From IMG/VR virus record IMGVR_UViG_3300037504_000494, positions 1 through 23,509 of that record: a DNA stretch of 23,509 nt; one strand, written 5' to 3'. A model generated the notes under the pieces. The model saw nothing but the letters and a program-made list of their open reading frames with translations. It was not told the DNA's origin and made no database searches. This document shows positions 1 to 8,091 of the stretch, in pieces. Origin of the DNA: a virus. A program made the translations under genes and the position numbers. The first letter of the stretch is position 1. Every line of letters begins with the position of its first letter.

Positions 1-290
1 GCGTAGCCCGGCTGCGCGGTGGGCATGTTGGCGAACTGCAGAAACGAGCCCGCCTCGCCGTTGCCGCCAGCCGGAGTTGCCGGAGGAGATTGCTGCGATG
101 GCATGCCACCCATCTGGGGCACAACGGCCGGCCTGGCGATGCCCGCCGCGGACTCAACCGCTGGCGTGGCGGCCGGGTTGGTCGAGCCCAAAGCTGGCTG
201 TGCGGACGGCGAAGGCGACTTCGGCGAAGCGCCCTGGCTGCCCTTGCTCAACTTGCCGTAGATGGCGTTTTTGATGTAGTCCGACGGCAT
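1..290 (-). CDS. Unknown phage protein with Pro/Ala/Ser-rich linker (partial, C-terminus beyond window)
   Basis: The reading frame starts at an ATG at 290 and is open to the window edge (96 residues seen). AGGAGG lies six bases before the ATG. It opens with a short polar segment (MPSDYIKNAIYGKLSKG) and then becomes a long low-complexity stretch dominated by Pro, Ala, Ser, Gly and Gln, typical of a disordered linker. The frame follows the previous structural gene by eight bases on the same strand, so it belongs to the virion operon. A role such as a tail, internal or connector protein would be inference from position only; no family is recognised. Confidence 0.7.
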   Translation of the reverse strand, partial: MPSDYIKNAIYGKLSKGSQGASPKSPSPSAQPALGSTNPAATPAVESAAGIARPAVVPQMGGMPSQQSPPATPAGGNGEAGSFLQFANMPTAQPGY

Positions 291-298
291 GGCCCCTC

Positions 299-841
299 CT
301 ATGACTTATGAGGCACCTTGAAGTACAGCGAGACGTTGATGCCCTTGATTGCACCGCCGGTCGCCGTGTTCTTGAGTTCGATGGTGTCCTTCGACGAAAA
401 CGAGCTGGTCGTAAACGCCGACTGCATGGTGGCGTAGATCGGTGACCCGACAGATCCATGCGAAATCGATGCCGCGATGGCGGTGCTGTTATTCACCCAC
501 AGGCGGCTTCTGGCCACGGAGCAGCCGGTCTTCACGGAAGTGACGGTATACATCGCCCCCACCAATTGCGCTCCGCTGGCGTAAAGAACCGCGTTGCGCG
601 CCTGGACTGAGGAGCCGGCCGATGACATGGTGGCGCCGGCTGCCACGGAATGGGCCTTCAGCTCGACAACCAGCAGGGAGTTCGGGTTCTTGAGGTTGGC
701 ATTCGCGACCACCGCCGTGGTCGCCGGAAAGTTCGACGAACCGATGTTGTTCAGGTTGTCGATCTGGTCGATCAGGTTGTTGAAAACCGACGCCGTGATG
801 ACCTGACCAGCAGTCACATGCGAAACGCTAAAGGTGCCCAT
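299..841 (-). CDS. Putative phage structural protein, beta-rich, fibre- or decoration-like
   Basis: This 180-residue protein starts at ATG 841, with GGGAGG about nine bases upstream; the preceding gene ends one base before the start. The N-terminus (AGQVITASVFNNLIDQIDNL) resembles the opening segment often seen in phage tail or fibre-type proteins, in which a short T/S-A-x-x-x-N helix precedes a beta-rich part. The remainder is rich in Ser, Thr, Ala and Val with alternating hydrophobic residues, consistent with a beta sandwich exposed on the virion. It follows the nozzle-like gene and an 87-residue gene, which fits a late structural protein. No catalytic motif is seen. The exact role is not established. 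Confidence 0.6.
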   Translation of the reverse strand: MGTFSVSHVTAGQVITASVFNNLIDQIDNLNNIGSSNFPATTAVVANANLKNPNSLLVVELKAHSVAAGATMSSAGSSVQARNAVLYASGAQLVGAMYTVTSVKTGCSVARSRLWVNNSTAIAASISHGSVGSPIYATMQSAFTTSSFSSKDTIELKNTATGGAIKGINVSLYFKVPHKS

Positions 842-842
842 A

Positions 843-1106
843 TCACGTCCTCCCGTAATCGGTCAGATCGGCGAAGGTGTCGCTGAACCCCTCGGCTCGG
901 ATGTTGCCACCGCGGCTGATTTCAAACACCGAAACGTAGCGCGTCTGGCTCTGGTCCATGACCTGGAACTGCAGCACGTCGCCATCCCGCGAGTAGCGGA
1001 TGCGCCACGGCCCAAGATGGATCTTGTCCAACTGCTGCTCGACGCCACGCTTCCATGCGCCTGGCGCGTGGCTCGATCCTCTTGATTCTCCGTATGGCTG
1101 CGTCAT
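843..1106 (-). CDS. Small phage protein of unknown function
   Basis: An 87-residue product beginning MTQPYGESRGSS. I chose the ATG at 1104-1106 because it overlaps the TGA of the upstream gene (ATGA) and has a GAGG-type ribosome site just before it; a GTG at 1139 would add 11 residues inside the upstream gene. The C-terminal two thirds are mixed charged and aromatic and look like a small beta-type domain (PWRIRYSRDGDVLQFQVMD). The gene is translationally coupled to the large nozzle-like gene and ends one base before the next gene, so it is probably a virion or assembly component. No family is recognised. Confidence 0.6.
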   Translation of the reverse strand: MTQPYGESRGSSHAPGAWKRGVEQQLDKIHLGPWRIRYSRDGDVLQFQVMDQSQTRYVSVFEISRGGNIRAEGFSDTFADLTDYGRT

Positions 1107-3121
1107 CTCGGCCTCAGTGTTCTCAGCGGGCGGACCCACAGGGCCCAGCCTTCGATCTCCATGGGTATTGTATCACCCGACAGCCAAAGCCCGAAATGCT
1201 TTGCGACGATGTTTGTCGGGGCGTTGATCTCCTCGGCCCGCGGCTGCTCGAAATACCCCGGCGCCGTGTTGTTGATTATGGGTCCGGCGAAGTCTACCGC
1301 GTAGCTACTGGCCGAAGAGGCGGCAAACATGGACTCGGCGCCCATATCTTCGATGCCCATGTCGGCCACGTCCTCTTGCATCACCAGCTGGTGTCCGTCG
1401 CCGTAGCTGGTGTGGGAGTAAGCACTCGAAAACTTGATGCGACCCAGGCCGGCCGTCGCCAGGCCGTGCGAATCAACCAACTTGCGGAAGGTGCGAATAT
1501 CCAGCACGTCCACCGGGCCATCATCCGGAGTGCGGAAGTCATACCCGGCCGTCACCGGCGCAATGAAGTGCGCGTCGCTCGCGGCCTCATCGGCGATGAA
1601 CGTCCACTTCTGCCCCGCCTTGCGCCGCAGTGCGTGGACCAGGGTGTCGTCCTGGTCGGTGTAGGCCAGCATGTAGAGGTCCCAATCTCCGGTCTTGGTT
1701 GCCTTCACCAGCCCGTAGCGCAGCAGTTTGTCGTGGTCGTCGTCCGCGAAATAGCGGTGGGTCTTGATGAACCAATAGATATCGTAGCTGCTAAAGGTCG
1801 GATGGCTTGAGAAGTCTGCCGGCCCATCCAGGTGCACAACCCAGTCCTCAGAGCAAAACACAAACTTCGGATTGTCGAACATGGAGTGCGACACCAGACC
1901 GTGCCACATGGCGATGTGGCTATCCGGGTCGTATCCAGAAGAACCAGACCAGGAGCCCCATCGTGACCAAGATCCGCTTGGGATATGGTAAACAAGGACG
2001 ATGTCTGGGTAGGGGCCAACACCAATTCCGTTTGACCCGCAGGTGGTCGAAAAATACACCTGCTGCCGCTCCGGGTCATAAAAAGCCGCGTTGTGTTCGC
2101 TATTTGTCCGCAGTCCTGGCCACAAGTCATTGAGCGCCGGGTGGGACACCCTGACCGTCTTGGCAAGGTTTGTCCTGTAAACGCCGCCGTGGTCCATGAA
2201 AAATACCGAGTCACCGACATTCACCGCACATCGCGGCAGCGCTCCAGCATCAGCAAAGAGCGGATCAAGCCGGTACTGCGAATCGACGCCAGACCCGGAC
2301 AAAACGTAGACCTGACGGTCTGTAAACACAAGAAGCACGTCCTTGTATGGCACCAGGTCGGTGATGGTTTCGCCTGCCGTCCCGATAGCCAAAAACCTAC
2401 CGGCGGGCCAGAAATTGCAAACTGGAATGCCGGCCGCATCGAACCCGGTCCACTGCAGGACGTTGGTTCCCTCTTCAGTGTTGCCCATGAAAAGGCAGCC
2501 CTGGAACACAGCAAGAACAGCACCCTTAGGCGGCTCATCCAGTGTACCCAAGTCAAGCGCCGACAAGCCGGCGTCATCGCTTGAAATGCTATCCAGATCC
2601 GCCATGTCCGATGTGCTGTCGGGCAGCTGGTAGTAGTAAAACGGCGGGTCGATGCCGTTGGAGAAAACCTGCACAGGGGCGTAGGTCACGATCCCGGTGT
2701 CTGGGTGGTAGTTCCTGCGCAGCATTCTAGCCGACTGGTAGGTCGAGTGGTAGGCGTTTTTTTGCGAGTCCGGCAGGACTCCGACGGTCCTGGCCTTCTC
2801 GGCCGGGTTGAAAAGCTCGGCCATGTACTGAAATGCGCTCGATGTGGTGATTGCCAAAATGCAACCACGAACCGAAACTGGGTCGCTGTCGTAAAAATCG
2901 TGCGAAGCATACCGATTGTCGGCCATGTATTCGGTAAGGTGGGCCACTCTGTCTGGATACGCTGAGATGTCGAGCAACCTTTTCGTGCCCGGCCTCGTCG
3001 CCCACGTCCCCCGCGACAGGTCGATGTTGCACATGTCTTCGACCGTATTCGACGGCGGGTTTGGCCCCTGGTAAATGCCACCAGGGCGCCCGCTAATCTT
3101 GACAGGGCGGATGTCCGGCAC
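1103..3121 (-). CDS. Putative tail nozzle / head-completion stabilisation protein (P22 gp10 or T7 gp12-like)
   Basis: A 672-residue protein starting with GTG at 3121, preceded by an AGGAGAG site; no closer ATG preserves the N-terminus. Visible features are an N-terminal arm (PVKISGRPGGIYQGPNPPSN) leading to VEDMCNIDLSRGTWATRPGTKRL, and a long beta-rich body with repeated blade-like strands (KGAVLAVFQGCLFMGN, DLVPYKDVLLVFTDRQVYVL, DSVFFMDHGGVYRTN, QQVYFSTTCGSN, IPSGSWSRWGSWSG). This pattern, an arm listing gene-position residues followed by propeller-like blades, is typical of podovirus stabilisation or nozzle proteins. Position downstream of the adaptor supports a role in closing the portal channel or forming the tail tip. 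The family assignment is by pattern only; another large tail protein is the alternative. Confidence 0.6.
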   Translation of the reverse strand: MPDIRPVKISGRPGGIYQGPNPPSNTVEDMCNIDLSRGTWATRPGTKRLLDISAYPDRVAHLTEYMADNRYASHDFYDSDPVSVRGCILAITTSSAFQYMAELFNPAEKARTVGVLPDSQKNAYHSTYQSARMLRRNYHPDTGIVTYAPVQVFSNGIDPPFYYYQLPDSTSDMADLDSISSDDAGLSALDLGTLDEPPKGAVLAVFQGCLFMGNTEEGTNVLQWTGFDAAGIPVCNFWPAGRFLAIGTAGETITDLVPYKDVLLVFTDRQVYVLSGSGVDSQYRLDPLFADAGALPRCAVNVGDSVFFMDHGGVYRTNLAKTVRVSHPALNDLWPGLRTNSEHNAAFYDPERQQVYFSTTCGSNGIGVGPYPDIVLVYHIPSGSWSRWGSWSGSSGYDPDSHIAMWHGLVSHSMFDNPKFVFCSEDWVVHLDGPADFSSHPTFSSYDIYWFIKTHRYFADDDHDKLLRYGLVKATKTGDWDLYMLAYTDQDDTLVHALRRKAGQKWTFIADEAASDAHFIAPVTAGYDFRTPDDGPVDVLDIRTFRKLVDSHGLATAGLGRIKFSSAYSHTSYGDGHQLVMQEDVADMGIEDMGAESMFAASSASSYAVDFAGPIINNTAPGYFEQPRAEEINAPTNIVAKHFGLWLSGDTIPMEIEGWALWVRPLRTLRPR

Positions 3122-3167
3122 GGGGGCTCTCCTGCCAGCAGGTTTTCACCACCCGGCCGGTGGCTGG

Positions 3168-3920
3168 CTAGCCGGTCGGGTCGACGCGGCTCTTGCGCGC
3201 CTTGGCGTCGCGAACTTTCTCCTTCGGCCACAGAATTCGGTCCCGGTCGGCGTTGAAGCGCACCGGGCAATCGAACTCCGTGTCCCACAGCACGACGTTG
3301 CGCTTCGCGAGCCGCTCGGACAGGCGCCTCACGATGCGAAACGCTCGGTCATACAGGGGCTCGATGTCCTGGTTCGTCGAGGCGGTTCCGCCCTCGGCGA
3401 TGACCCAGTTGTAGATGTCCATCTTGTCCCAGTCGACCTCGGGCGCGATGCCGAACTTGGGCATCGCGATCTCTTCCCGCTCGCGGACGTCGTCCTCCTC
3501 GAGGTCCACGTCCTTGCCGTACTCCTTGATGGCCTTTTCGAACTCGGCCATGCCACTTTTGGTGGTCAAGTCCACCACCGGGTCGTAGGGCCACGGCCGG
3601 GTCTTGGGTGGCAGGCCGTCGTCGGGGTTGACGAACTTGCGCTTCGCCAAGGCGATGGCGCCCAAGTCGTCCTTCCTGCTCGATAATTCCCGGTACTGAT
3701 CTTCTTCGGCCTGGGCCTGGATAGCCGCCATGCGCTTCGACTCGGCGGCGAAGGACAGAACCTGCTTCGCCATGTGGCTCGGCATGCGCTTGCGCCTGAA
3801 CGGCTCAAACTTGATGTCGTGCCGCTTGCCGTTGTCGTAGACGGTCGCCTTGAACGGGCGACCGTCGTTCGGGTTGACCAACAAGCGCGGCTTGTCCACC
3901 ATGACGTCTTCGTAGCTCAT
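3168..3920 (-). CDS. Unknown charged phage protein between adaptor and nozzle genes
   Basis: A 250-residue, highly charged protein starting at ATG 3920 with a GGGAGAGG site. The N-terminal third is basic (KPRLLVNPNDGRPFKATVYDNG, EPFRRKRMPSHMAKQVLSFA), with two short N-P-(N/D)-D-G motifs near residues 17 and 98. A long helical, acid- and lysine-rich middle follows (EKAIKEYGKDVDLEEDDVREREE). No signal peptide or membrane segment is visible. It lies between the head-tail adaptor and the nozzle-like gene on the same strand, so a head-completion or internal-virion role is possible, but that is inference from position. I do not recognise the family. Confidence 0.6.
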   Translation of the reverse strand: MSYEDVMVDKPRLLVNPNDGRPFKATVYDNGKRHDIKFEPFRRKRMPSHMAKQVLSFAAESKRMAAIQAQAEEDQYRELSSRKDDLGAIALAKRKFVNPDDGLPPKTRPWPYDPVVDLTTKSGMAEFEKAIKEYGKDVDLEEDDVREREEIAMPKFGIAPEVDWDKMDIYNWVIAEGGTASTNQDIEPLYDRAFRIVRRLSERLAKRNVVLWDTEFDCPVRFNADRDRILWPKEKVRDAKARKSRVDPTG

Positions 3921-3963
3921 GTCCTCTCCCTTGGCTCTTGGCCGTGGGCCTTTGGGGCCTCAA

Positions 3964-4647
3964 TCAAAAGTCGCTATAGTCGTAGCGGACACCATCGGTG
4001 CCCTGCTGCGACATTTCCATCAGGCGAGCCTCTCGCTCGGCCTGTGCGAACTCACGCCGCAACTCGGAAGTCAGGGCGTTGTTTTGGTCCTGCATCGAAG
4101 CGCGTATTGCCGCCTTGAGGATGATGGCCGACTCGTGTTGCGGCATCAAAAGCGTGTCGGTCGTCGATGCACTGATGGTCAGGTTGCGCCAGTCCGGCGT
4201 GTAGAACGCGCGCAGCGTCACTTGCTCACTTGGCCTCGGGGCCAGGGCAGTTAGGATATACATCACGCTTGAGCTTTCGGTGACGTAAATCCAATAGTGC
4301 GTCGGCGACCCTTCGGCAACCTGCAATTCTGCGATGTGGTCCAGGCTTTCGGCTGGCTCCAGCTCAATTGGATCGTCCGCGTCGGTGATGTCCTCAAGGC
4401 GCTGGAGGTAGGTCGGCACTGTATCGCCGGAACCGATGGTTGACATGACGTTCGTGGTTGCTGCCGGATAGGTGTATTCCCCTGTGGTGGAGTACATCAC
4501 CGTGTGTCGGCGTTGCCATGCTGACAGCAGATCCCTGCCGGCCCGCGTCAGATACCGATATAGCTGAGCGTCGGACCAGAAGTTCGCCACTGGCTCGTTG
4601 AGCTGATCGCGAAGCTCCTGCAGCATTTCGGGGCCGGTCATGCCCAT
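3964..4647 (-). CDS. Head-tail adaptor (connector) protein, podovirus type
   Basis: A 227-residue protein whose N-terminus (TGPEMLQELRDQLNEP..FWSDAQLYRYLTRAGRDLL) has the two-helix layout of phage head-to-tail adaptors (the P22 gp4 / T7 gp11 / HK97 gp6 type), which bind the portal after packaging and form the next ring of the connector. A beta-rich insert in the middle (TTGEYTYPAATTNVMS) and a long C-terminal helix (LKAAIRASMQDQNNALTSELRREF) also fit. The gene overlaps the end of the preceding one. Two starts are possible, ATG 4647 or the in-frame ATG 4641 that overlaps the upstream TGA; neither has a clear ribosome site, suggesting coupling. Order (capsid, two unknowns, adaptor, nozzle) agrees with the call. 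Confidence 0.7.
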   Translation of the reverse strand: MGMTGPEMLQELRDQLNEPVANFWSDAQLYRYLTRAGRDLLSAWQRRHTVMYSTTGEYTYPAATTNVMSTIGSGDTVPTYLQRLEDITDADDPIELEPAESLDHIAELQVAEGSPTHYWIYVTESSSVMYILTALAPRPSEQVTLRAFYTPDWRNLTISASTTDTLLMPQHESAIILKAAIRASMQDQNNALTSELRREFAQAEREARLMEMSQQGTDGVRYDYSDF

Positions 4648-5168
4648 GGTATCGTGAACCCATCGTTGCCGAAGTCAGGCGTCCACACTTCGCCGGTTCG
4701 GTCTTCCTGTTCGTAGATTTTGCGCATTGGGTCGCGAACACCCGGAATCCGGTGGTCCCTGTACTGCCGCTTCATCATCCAGTGTCCGCGGTCAATCACG
4801 TAGTCCTCGATGTAGTTCTCCCAGCGCTCGTCCGCCTCGCGTTGCTTGGCCCGAATGTCGACCATGGGATCCCATGAGTCGGACGAAATGTGGTTCTCTC
4901 GCAGTATCTGCAGCCAGCGGCGGTCCCACTCCTGTCCGCCGTTCCGGCCTGCCGGCAGAATCGGGAACCAAACACGCTTGAAGTGCCAATACCCACCACC
5001 GAGGCCCTCGGCTTCGACGTAGACCTGGGCGATCAAGTACCGGGTGTCGTCGTCGTAGCAGTCGCGCTCCTTGTCCCAGTTTTCCATCCAGTTCGGGTTG
5101 TAGACCATCGTCAGCGTAGGGTCGAACCTGCGCAGCTCGTCGATGATCCACTGTTGCGGCTCGATCAT
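4638..5168 (-). CDS. Unknown phage protein downstream of the capsid
   Basis: A 176-residue protein beginning MIEPQQWIIDELRRFDP. I chose ATG 5168 because GGGAGG sits seven bases upstream; a longer GTG start at 5234 would read through a strong hairpin and looks wrong. The protein is rich in Trp, Tyr, Arg and Asp, with long amphipathic charged helices (QREADERWENYIEDYVIDRG) and no membrane segment or signal peptide. It is the first gene after the hairpin that follows the capsid block and overlaps the adaptor gene by a few bases, so it is probably a head-completion or connector-associated protein. The family is not recognised. Confidence 0.65.
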   Translation of the reverse strand: MIEPQQWIIDELRRFDPTLTMVYNPNWMENWDKERDCYDDDTRYLIAQVYVEAEGLGGGYWHFKRVWFPILPAGRNGGQEWDRRWLQILRENHISSDSWDPMVDIRAKQREADERWENYIEDYVIDRGHWMMKRQYRDHRIPGVRDPMRKIYEQEDRTGEVWTPDFGNDGFTIPWA

Positions 5169-5193
5169 TTCGGGCCTCCCTGGGCCTCGCAAA

Positions 5194-5248
5194 GCCCACC
5201 CACTGGGAGTGACCAAGGAGGTAGCGATGGTCACCCCAGCGGGTGGGC
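5194..5248 (-). terminator. Strong hairpin between post-capsid gene and next gene; terminator or processing site
   Basis: Two arms, 5194-5214 and 5229-5248, pair over about 19 positions with one mismatch and one bulged base (GCCCACCC at the outer end with GGGTGGGC, TGACC with GGTCA inside), around a 14-base loop. Read on the minus strand, the stem is followed by TTTGCG, so the U run is short for a strong intrinsic terminator. It is the only sizeable gap in the head-gene block and lies directly after the capsid pair. It could cut down read-through to the less-needed downstream genes or protect the 3' end of the capsid messenger. Confidence 0.6.
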
Positions 5249-5261
5249 ACGTTGTTCCGGG

Positions 5262-5639
5262 CTAGACTGCGCCCTCCCAGCCCACGAAGTCGCAGGCCAC
5301 CCCCCTTACGCCGTCGCCGGCGCTGGAGACCTTGACTCGAAGGGAGAACACGTCGCCCTTGTCGTACATCACCTCGCCGCCCTTGATCGACGCATCGTAG
5401 GTCGCCCCGGTCGTCGCGATGCTGATGGACGTCGACAGCGCGGTGCTGCCTCTCAGGTAGAGCAGGGCGGTTCCGCCGTTGCCGTCCACTGCGATCACGC
5501 TGAACGACGCGCGTCGCAGGCGTCCGCCGGATTGTGCCACGCGCTGGGCGTAGACCACGCCGACGGTGCTCGCCGCATCGATGGACGTGTAGTGCTCCAG
5601 GCGAAATTCCTGCTCTCTCAGGCCCTTGTCACCGGCCAT
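5262..5639 (-). CDS. Small post-capsid protein, possible head decoration protein
   Basis: A 125-residue product starting at ATG 5639 with an excellent AAAGGAGG site, in the 27-base gap after the capsid gene. Most of the sequence is beta-rich (ASFSVIAVDGNGGTALLYLR, ISIATTGATYDASIKGGEVMYDKGD, VFSLRVKVSSAGDGVRGVACDF), consistent with a compact beta sandwich. Its size, strong ribosome site and position right after the capsid would fit an abundant head decoration or stabilising protein, but this rests on context. No catalytic motifs, signal peptide or membrane segments are visible. The strong hairpin after this gene ends the capsid block. Confidence 0.65.
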   Translation of the reverse strand: MAGDKGLREQEFRLEHYTSIDAASTVGVVYAQRVAQSGGRLRRASFSVIAVDGNGGTALLYLRGSTALSTSISIATTGATYDASIKGGEVMYDKGDVFSLRVKVSSAGDGVRGVACDFVGWEGAV

Positions 5640-5666
5640 GACTCACCCTCCTTTCAACCACCTCCA

Positions 5667-6989
5667 CTACAGCTGGATGGTGTCGACGTCGAGGTCGGAG
5701 ATCAGGGCACTCGAGTTGCGCTTCAGGATGCCCATGTTGCAACCCCACCAGTACTTCAGGCGCAGGTTGGTCTTGTTCGAGACCTGCTCGAACACCTTCT
5801 GGTTGTCCGGCCACAGACCGATGGGCCGGCTGTTGACGAACAGCAGGGCCTTCGGGTCCAGCAGGAACCAGTACTTGGGCGCGTAGTAGTCGAGGCGCAC
5901 CTCGATGTTCACGCCGTTGATCATCAGCGCCATCGGCTTGAAGCCGAACTTGAACTCCGTCGGCTTGTAGGTGACGTTGGGCTCGAACAGCCGCAGCATG
6001 TCGCTGTAAACGTCCGGGCAGGTCCACGCCACCGGCTTGTGCTTCACGCTGCCGACGTTGCGTCCCGCCTTCCACCAGGCGTTGTAGAGCAGGCTGGTCG
6101 TCTGCGGCCTGGCGGTTCCGGAGTTGTGGGCGCGCACGCAGTCCCACTGCGAATATGTCGTCGCGTGGATTCCGCAGGCGTTCTCCATGAAGTCCGAGCT
6201 GAGCAGGCCCAACAGGCCCATGGGGCCGGGGTATGCCGAGAACTGCTGGCCCGATGACAGCTCACCGTGGTTGGTCAGCACACCGGCGGTGGCGATGCTG
6301 GATGCCGCCGACAGGGTGATGGACGTGTCGCTCAGGATCTTTGAGATGCGGGTGGTCGACGCGATGCTGCAGCCAGCCTCGCTGGCCGACGCGGTCCGAC
6401 TCGCGGCCGAGGTGAACGCATCCAGCCGCTGGCCGACGTGCAGCCACCGGCTGCCCGGCCGACAGGTGTTGTAGTCCTCGGTGGCCTGCAGGGTGACGTT
6501 GGCCGTGCCGCCTGCGGCGGCCGAACCGGCCAACTGCGCCAAGATGCCCGAGCCGTCGGCCCAGAACGCTGGTCCGGACAGCCGCTCGACGGTGTACTTG
6601 CAGGCGCGTGCCGACTGCTTCATCACGTTGGCGAAGACGTTGGCGTTGCCCTTGCCGTACTCCATGGCCTCGGCGCTGATCTCGAACTGGCCCTTGAAGC
6701 CCCTGGCGTAGTCGATGTTGCCCTGCACGCCGGACGGGTTGTCCGAGGTGGGGATGGTGCCGTTCTCGCCGACCGCGGCGCCGTTCGAGCCGGCATGCAT
6801 CTCGGCATAGAAGGTCCAGTATTTGCCGCCCAGCTTCTTCTTCTTGATCTGGCCGCTCTCCTTCATCCAGGCGGTCAACGGGTTCCAGTCGGAGTACTGC
6901 TTCTGGATCCCGTCGTCGAATCGCTCCTTGAAGTCTGCGTCGAAAGTGGCGCTTAGGCCACTCCCTGCGGTCTGCATCAGTCTCGGCAT
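5667..6989 (-). CDS. Major capsid protein
   Basis: A 440-residue protein directly downstream of the scaffold gene, the standard place for the major capsid protein. The N-terminus (SATFDADFKERFDDGIQKQYSDWNPL) begins as the helical arm of a capsid subunit. The body (KSGVQ-type turns, GFKGQFEISAEAMEYG, SARACKYTVERL) and the C-terminal part (NGVNIEVRLDYYAPKYWFLLDP, NSRPIGLWPDN) have the mix of long helix and beta strands expected of the HK97 fold. A Ser/Ala/Thr-rich segment at about residues 155-240 could be an inserted surface domain. Start ATG 6989 has GGGAGG upstream. I assign the role from position and general shape rather than a named family, and the fold is not proven here. Confidence 0.8.
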   Translation of the reverse strand: MPRLMQTAGSGLSATFDADFKERFDDGIQKQYSDWNPLTAWMKESGQIKKKKLGGKYWTFYAEMHAGSNGAAVGENGTIPTSDNPSGVQGNIDYARGFKGQFEISAEAMEYGKGNANVFANVMKQSARACKYTVERLSGPAFWADGSGILAQLAGSAAAGGTANVTLQATEDYNTCRPGSRWLHVGQRLDAFTSAASRTASASEAGCSIASTTRISKILSDTSITLSAASSIATAGVLTNHGELSSGQQFSAYPGPMGLLGLLSSDFMENACGIHATTYSQWDCVRAHNSGTARPQTTSLLYNAWWKAGRNVGSVKHKPVAWTCPDVYSDMLRLFEPNVTYKPTEFKFGFKPMALMINGVNIEVRLDYYAPKYWFLLDPKALLFVNSRPIGLWPDNQKVFEQVSNKTNLRLKYWWGCNMGILKRNSSALISDLDVDTIQL

Positions 6990-7018
6990 GACGTGGGGCC
7001 TCCCTAGCCCCTAGCCCA

Positions 7019-7849
7019 TCACCCTTCGCCGAAGTACTCCTGCGCAAGCTCGTCTGCCATTGCGTCGAAGTCGTCCATGTTGCTGATCTCGCGCTTCTTG
7101 CGCCCGGGCTTCGTCGGTGACGCATTCTTGGACGGACCGCCGGGCTTCGCTTTCTGCTTGGCGGCCGCCTTTTTCTTGGCGGTCTGGTGCGCCACCTTGC
7201 GCTCTTGCAGCATGTCGGCCAGCGCTTTGACCTCGTTGTCGAAGTTGAGCCGGTAGGGGTCGCCGCCTTCGGGCATCATCGTATAGGTGCCGACGATGAT
7301 TTTGTCCACCAGCGGCTTTGCTCCTTCCGGCAGATCGTGCTTCGACATGAGGCTTTCGCGCTGGGACTCGAAATGCCTGCCCAGCCGGTCAGCCTCGACC
7401 CGGTTCTGCACATCGCGCAGCTGCTCCTGGAACTGGCTCTGCATCTGCTGGAACTGGGTGCGATAGCTGTTGCCGAGCGACTGGAAAAACCGCGCCGTCT
7501 CCGCATTGGCGCCATCTTCCACCATCTTGAGCGGGTCGGTGGCCCACGGGTGCGGCTCCGGACCCTTCGGTCGTTGGGCTCTGGGTTGCTGTTGGTTTTG
7601 CAGCATCCGCTGCTGCATCTGCTGCATCCTCTGGTCGAACTGGTCCTGCATCTGCTGAGCCATACCGCTGAGCATCCCCTCGATGTCCTGACGGCCGAGC
7701 GGCTCTGGCTGGGGCTCGGGCTCCGCTTCGGAACCGGGTTCCGCTTCCAACTCGGGCTCTGCCTCGGGTTCCTCGTCCTCGGGGCCTTCGGGCTCCTCGT
7801 AGTCGGGTTCCGTCGGCTGCTCTTGCTCGAGCTCTTCCTGGTCGGGCAT
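7019..7849 (-). CDS. Capsid scaffolding protein
   Basis: A 276-residue hydrophilic protein, immediately upstream of the capsid gene, with the composition of phage scaffolds. The first ~50 residues are almost entirely Glu, Pro, Asp and Gln, an acidic disordered tail. A Gln/Met-rich coiled-coil stretch follows (GMAQQMQDQFDQRMQQMQQRM), then a mixed helical middle (residues ~115-210) and a strongly basic, Lys/Ala-rich C-terminal part (KKKAAAKQKAKPGG), ending in an acidic tip. Basic C-termini of scaffolds commonly bind the coat protein. It would direct shell assembly with the portal and then leave or be degraded; no protease domain is visible. The ATG at 7849 has AGGAGG seven bases upstream. Confidence 0.8.
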   Translation of the reverse strand: MPDQEELEQEQPTEPDYEEPEGPEDEEPEAEPELEAEPGSEAEPEPQPEPLGRQDIEGMLSGMAQQMQDQFDQRMQQMQQRMLQNQQQPRAQRPKGPEPHPWATDPLKMVEDGANAETARFFQSLGNSYRTQFQQMQSQFQEQLRDVQNRVEADRLGRHFESQRESLMSKHDLPEGAKPLVDKIIVGTYTMMPEGGDPYRLNFDNEVKALADMLQERKVAHQTAKKKAAAKQKAKPGGPSKNASPTKPGRKKREISNMDDFDAMADELAQEYFGEG

Positions 7850-7859
7850 TTCATGCCTC

Positions 7860-8090
7860 CTATGGGGTGGCCTCGGCGGGCCTGCTGATTACCTGGGCCT
7901 CATCGGGCCTCTTTTTTTCCTTTACCCGCGCCAGTGGCGGGATTGGATTCGGTGTCCCACACCGGGGGCAGTACTCGGTCGAGATCACAACCACGGCTCG
8001 GCGCTTCTTGTGCTTCACCTCGTAGCGGCCATCCTCCAGCCTTTTGGCCAGGTGTTTGCCGCAATCGGTGCAGTTGAGCCAATCGGTCAT
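7860..8090 (-). CDS. Small two-CxxC zinc ribbon protein, Com-like
   Basis: A 76-residue protein with a CTDC knuckle at residues 7-10 and a CPRCGTPNP knuckle at 41-44, the four-cysteine arrangement of a zinc ribbon. The spacing and the CPRC-x-T-x-N ending resemble the phage Mu Com translational activator family and related small phage zinc proteins; that resemblance is a family-level impression. The basic segment KHKKRRAVVV between the knuckles could contact nucleic acid. It lies between the portal and scaffold genes (one base from the portal stop, nine bases from the scaffold start region), so a role in late gene regulation or virion assembly is possible. Start ATG 8090 has a GGAGAG site. Confidence 0.7.
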   Translation of the reverse strand: MTDWLNCTDCGKHLAKRLEDGRYEVKHKKRRAVVVISTEYCPRCGTPNPIPPLARVKEKKRPDEAQVISRPAEATP

Positions 8091-8091
8091 G

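Noticed and set aside
1055-1810. A 251-residue plus-strand frame
   Set aside because: It is antisense to the nozzle-like gene with no protein-like features.
5169-5234. Extended GTG start for the gene at 4638-5168
   Set aside because: The extension reads through the strong hairpin; ATG 5168 has a clear GGGAGG site.
4890-6257. A 455-residue plus-strand frame
   Set aside because: It is antisense to the capsid and neighbouring genes, with shadow-type composition and no motifs.
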